Source: Ruminococcaceae bacterium UBA5905 (GTDB lineage: Bacteria; Bacillota; Clostridia; Oscillospirales; Acutalibacteraceae). From it: DNA of 7,310 nucleotides. The stretch spans positions 58,551 to 65,860 of the forward strand of contig DJEF01000032.1 of NCBI GenBank assembly GCA_002431285.1, read 5' to 3'. Shown here in pieces: positions 5,941-7,310 of this stretch (the first letter of the stretch is position 1; each line of letters opens with the position of its first letter). The notes under the pieces were generated by a model that worked only from the letters and a program-made list of their open reading frames with translations, ran no database searches and had not been told where the DNA came from. The position numbers and the translations under genes were made by a program.

Positions 5941-7310
5941 ATGGAAACGAAAGCGACATGGAAACGGGTCGGCAAGGCGGTGCTGGCGATTGTGCTGGTG
6001 ATCGCCCTGTCGGCGGGGACGGCGCTGTTCATCCACCGGCGCAGCGGCGTGTCGGCGGCGGCGACGGTGAAGAACGGATTGTCCGCCTACGAATTGGCGG
6101 TGGCAGACGGCTATTCCGGCACCATGCAGGAATGGCTGGCGTCGCTGCGGGGACAGTCGGCGTATGCGCTGGCGAAAGAGGCGGGCTACACCGGCTCGGA
6201 ATCCGACTGGGCGGCACGGCTGGCGAAGCTGGCGCAGAGCGACCCGGTCAGCCTCACGGCGGCGAATTTTAATGACCGGGGGCAGCTGATCCTGACCCTG
6301 TCCGACGGCACGACCCTCAACCTGGGGAACGCCGTGGGGGAAAATGGGAAGAATGGTTCCGATGGCAGGAACGGTACGGACGGTAAAAACGGCGTTGACG
6401 GTAAGGACGGGAAAGATGGGGTGAACGGCGTCAGCGTGTCCGGCGTGGATCTGACCGACGCCGGGGAGCTGGTGCTGCGGTTCTCCGATGACCGGATGGT
6501 GAATGTGGGTCGGGTCACCGGCGCACAGGGTATCCAAGGTGAAAAGGGCGAGAAAGGCGACACCGGCGCACAGGGTACCCAAGGCGAAAAGGGCGAGAAA
6601 GGCGACACCGGCGCACAGGGGATCCAAGGTGAAAAGGGTGAGAAAGGCGACACGGGTGCGCAGGGTGCGCAAGGCGAAAAGGGCGAAAAAGGCGACACCG
6701 GCGCACAGGGTGCCCAAGGTGAAAAGGGCGAGAAAGGTGACACCGGCGCACAGGGTGTCCAAGGTGAAAAGGGCGAAAAAGGCGACACCGGCGCACAGGG
6801 TGCGCAGGGCGAAAAGGGCGAAAAGGGAGATACCGGCGCACAGGGTGCCCAAGGCGAAAAGGGTGAAAAGGGTGACACCGGCGCCGCCGGCAACGGCATC
6901 CAGACCATTCGGCTGGTGGATGGCACCATGACCGTGGAGCTGACCGACGGCTCCAAGTTCACCTTTGAGGATGTGCGGGGAGAGAACGGCGCCGACGGCG
7001 TGTCCCCGCAGGTGCGGATCAATGCCGCCACCAATCAGTGGGAGATCTCCACCGATGAGGGGGAGAATTGGGTCTCCACCGGCGTGCAGGCGACCGGTGC
7101 CCGGGGCGAAACCGGTGCGCCGGGTGCAAAAGGAGAAAAAGGCGACAAGGGCGATCCCGGGCAAAATGGCATCAGCCCCCGGGTGATGATCGACCCGGCG
7201 AGCCGGGAGTGGAAGATATCCACGGACAACGGCTTGACCTGGACGGGGACGGGCATTTCCGCCACCGGTGAAAAGGGCGAAAAAGGTGACACCGGCGCAC
7301 AGGGTATCCA
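5941..7310 (+). CDS. Membrane-anchored collagen-like repeat protein (partial, runs off right edge)
   Basis: At least 456 codons, no stop in the window; translated by hand. Order: short basic N-terminus; one hydrophobic segment (about 12-31, AVLAIVLVIALSAGTALFI) followed by HRR, likely a signal anchor; two tandem 25-residue units SAYxLAxxxGYxGxxxxWxxxL (48-69 and 73-94); a beta-type segment (about 103-130); ten Gly-X-Asn/Asp triplets (133-162); a second beta-type segment (about 165-191); an uninterrupted Gly-X-Y block (194-319) with eight 15-residue repeats; a third beta segment (320-345); then two copies of SPxVxI...W.IST..G..W..TG (355-381, 412-438) joined by a short collagen stretch (387-410). 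A new GEKGEKGDTGAQG block starts at 443. The glycine at every third position and the KGE/KGD triplets support a triple helix; proline is very rare. Surface adhesin or fibre is inferred; the ligand and C-terminal anchor are unseen. Spore-coat (BclA-like) or phage-fibre kinship is possible. Confidence 0.9.
   Translation, partial: METKATWKRVGKAVLAIVLVIALSAGTALFIHRRSGVSAAATVKNGLSAYELAVADGYSGTMQEWLASLRGQSAYALAKEAGYTGSESDWAARLAKLAQSDPVSLTAANFNDRGQLILTLSDGTTLNLGNAVGENGKNGSDGRNGTDGKNGVDGKDGKDGVNGVSVSGVDLTDAGELVLRFSDDRMVNVGRVTGAQGIQGEKGEKGDTGAQGTQGEKGEKGDTGAQGIQGEKGEKGDTGAQGAQGEKGEKGDTGAQGAQGEKGEKGDTGAQGVQGEKGEKGDTGAQGAQGEKGEKGDTGAQGAQGEKGEKGDTGAAGNGIQTIRLVDGTMTVELTDGSKFTFEDVRGENGADGVSPQVRINAATNQWEISTDEGENWVSTGVQATGARGETGAPGAKGEKGDKGDPGQNGISPRVMIDPASREWKISTDNGLTWTGTGISATGEKGEKGDTGAQGI
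6520..6879 (+). repeat. Eight tandem 45-bp repeats encoding collagen units
   Basis: Eight head-to-tail units, each encoding GAQ-GxQ-GEK-GEK-GDT, with x = I, T, I, A, A, V, A, A in order. DNA identity between units is high, with differences mainly at third positions and the variable codon. A related run restarts at 7267 and continues off the edge. Such arrays are prone to copy-number change by slippage or recombination. Confidence 0.95.

Noticed and set aside
6520..6879. Regular repeats as a possible CRISPR array
   Set aside because: Units are contiguous 45-mers without unique spacers and stay in one reading frame with Gly at every third residue.
5803..7164. Long minus-strand open frame of 453 codons, and another at 6186-7034, antisense to the collagen-like gene
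   Set aside because: They arise because the GC-rich 45-bp repeats contain no stops on the opposite strand. The plus frame has a promoter, a ribosome site, a membrane segment and Gly-X-Y periodicity; the antisense frames have none of these.

Overview
The window reads as chromosome of a high-GC, endospore-forming member of the Clostridia. An Oscillospiraceae/Ruminococcaceae-type gut anaerobe is the most likely source. That placement is inferred from the spoIIA sporulation operon, a T-box leader, A-type promoters and AGGAGG-like ribosome sites in GC-rich DNA; no marker gene fixes the genus.

Layout: everything from position 1 to 5816 is on the minus strand, and the last 1.4 kb is on the plus strand. 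Read in the minus direction, the order is: an XRE-family regulator (5816-5466); a housekeeping promoter (5399-5371) with an asparagine-type T-box leader (about 5364-5086); asnS, asnA and a fused ispDF (5039-1437), ending at a strong hairpin terminator (1363-1321); then the sporulation operon spoIIAA-spoIIAB-sigF (1290 to the window edge), with sigF cut off after 175 codons. On the plus strand, a large collagen-like membrane-anchored protein starts at 5941 and runs off the right edge with no stop.

How the parts work together: the T-box has an AAC (Asn) specifier and a TGGC acceptor-pairing bulge that fits the G discriminator base of tRNA-Asn. It should therefore turn on asparagine synthesis (AsnA) and tRNA-Asn charging (AsnS) when charged tRNA-Asn falls. 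ispDF follows 14 nt behind asnA with no terminator, so an isoprenoid (MEP pathway) enzyme appears tied to the same asparagine signal. The spoIIA genes encode the anti-anti-sigma / anti-sigma / sigma-F switch of the forespore.

The most unusual part is 5820-5945. The regulator and the collagen-like gene are divergently transcribed from two near-consensus promoters that overlap face to face, with their -10 boxes sharing bases. Two copies of a 22-bp palindromic element (TATAGGAA-N6-TTCCTGTT) and a further half-site lie in and beside them. The arrangement looks like a compact two-state switch controlling a surface collagen-like protein, whose eight tandem 45-bp repeats could also vary in number.
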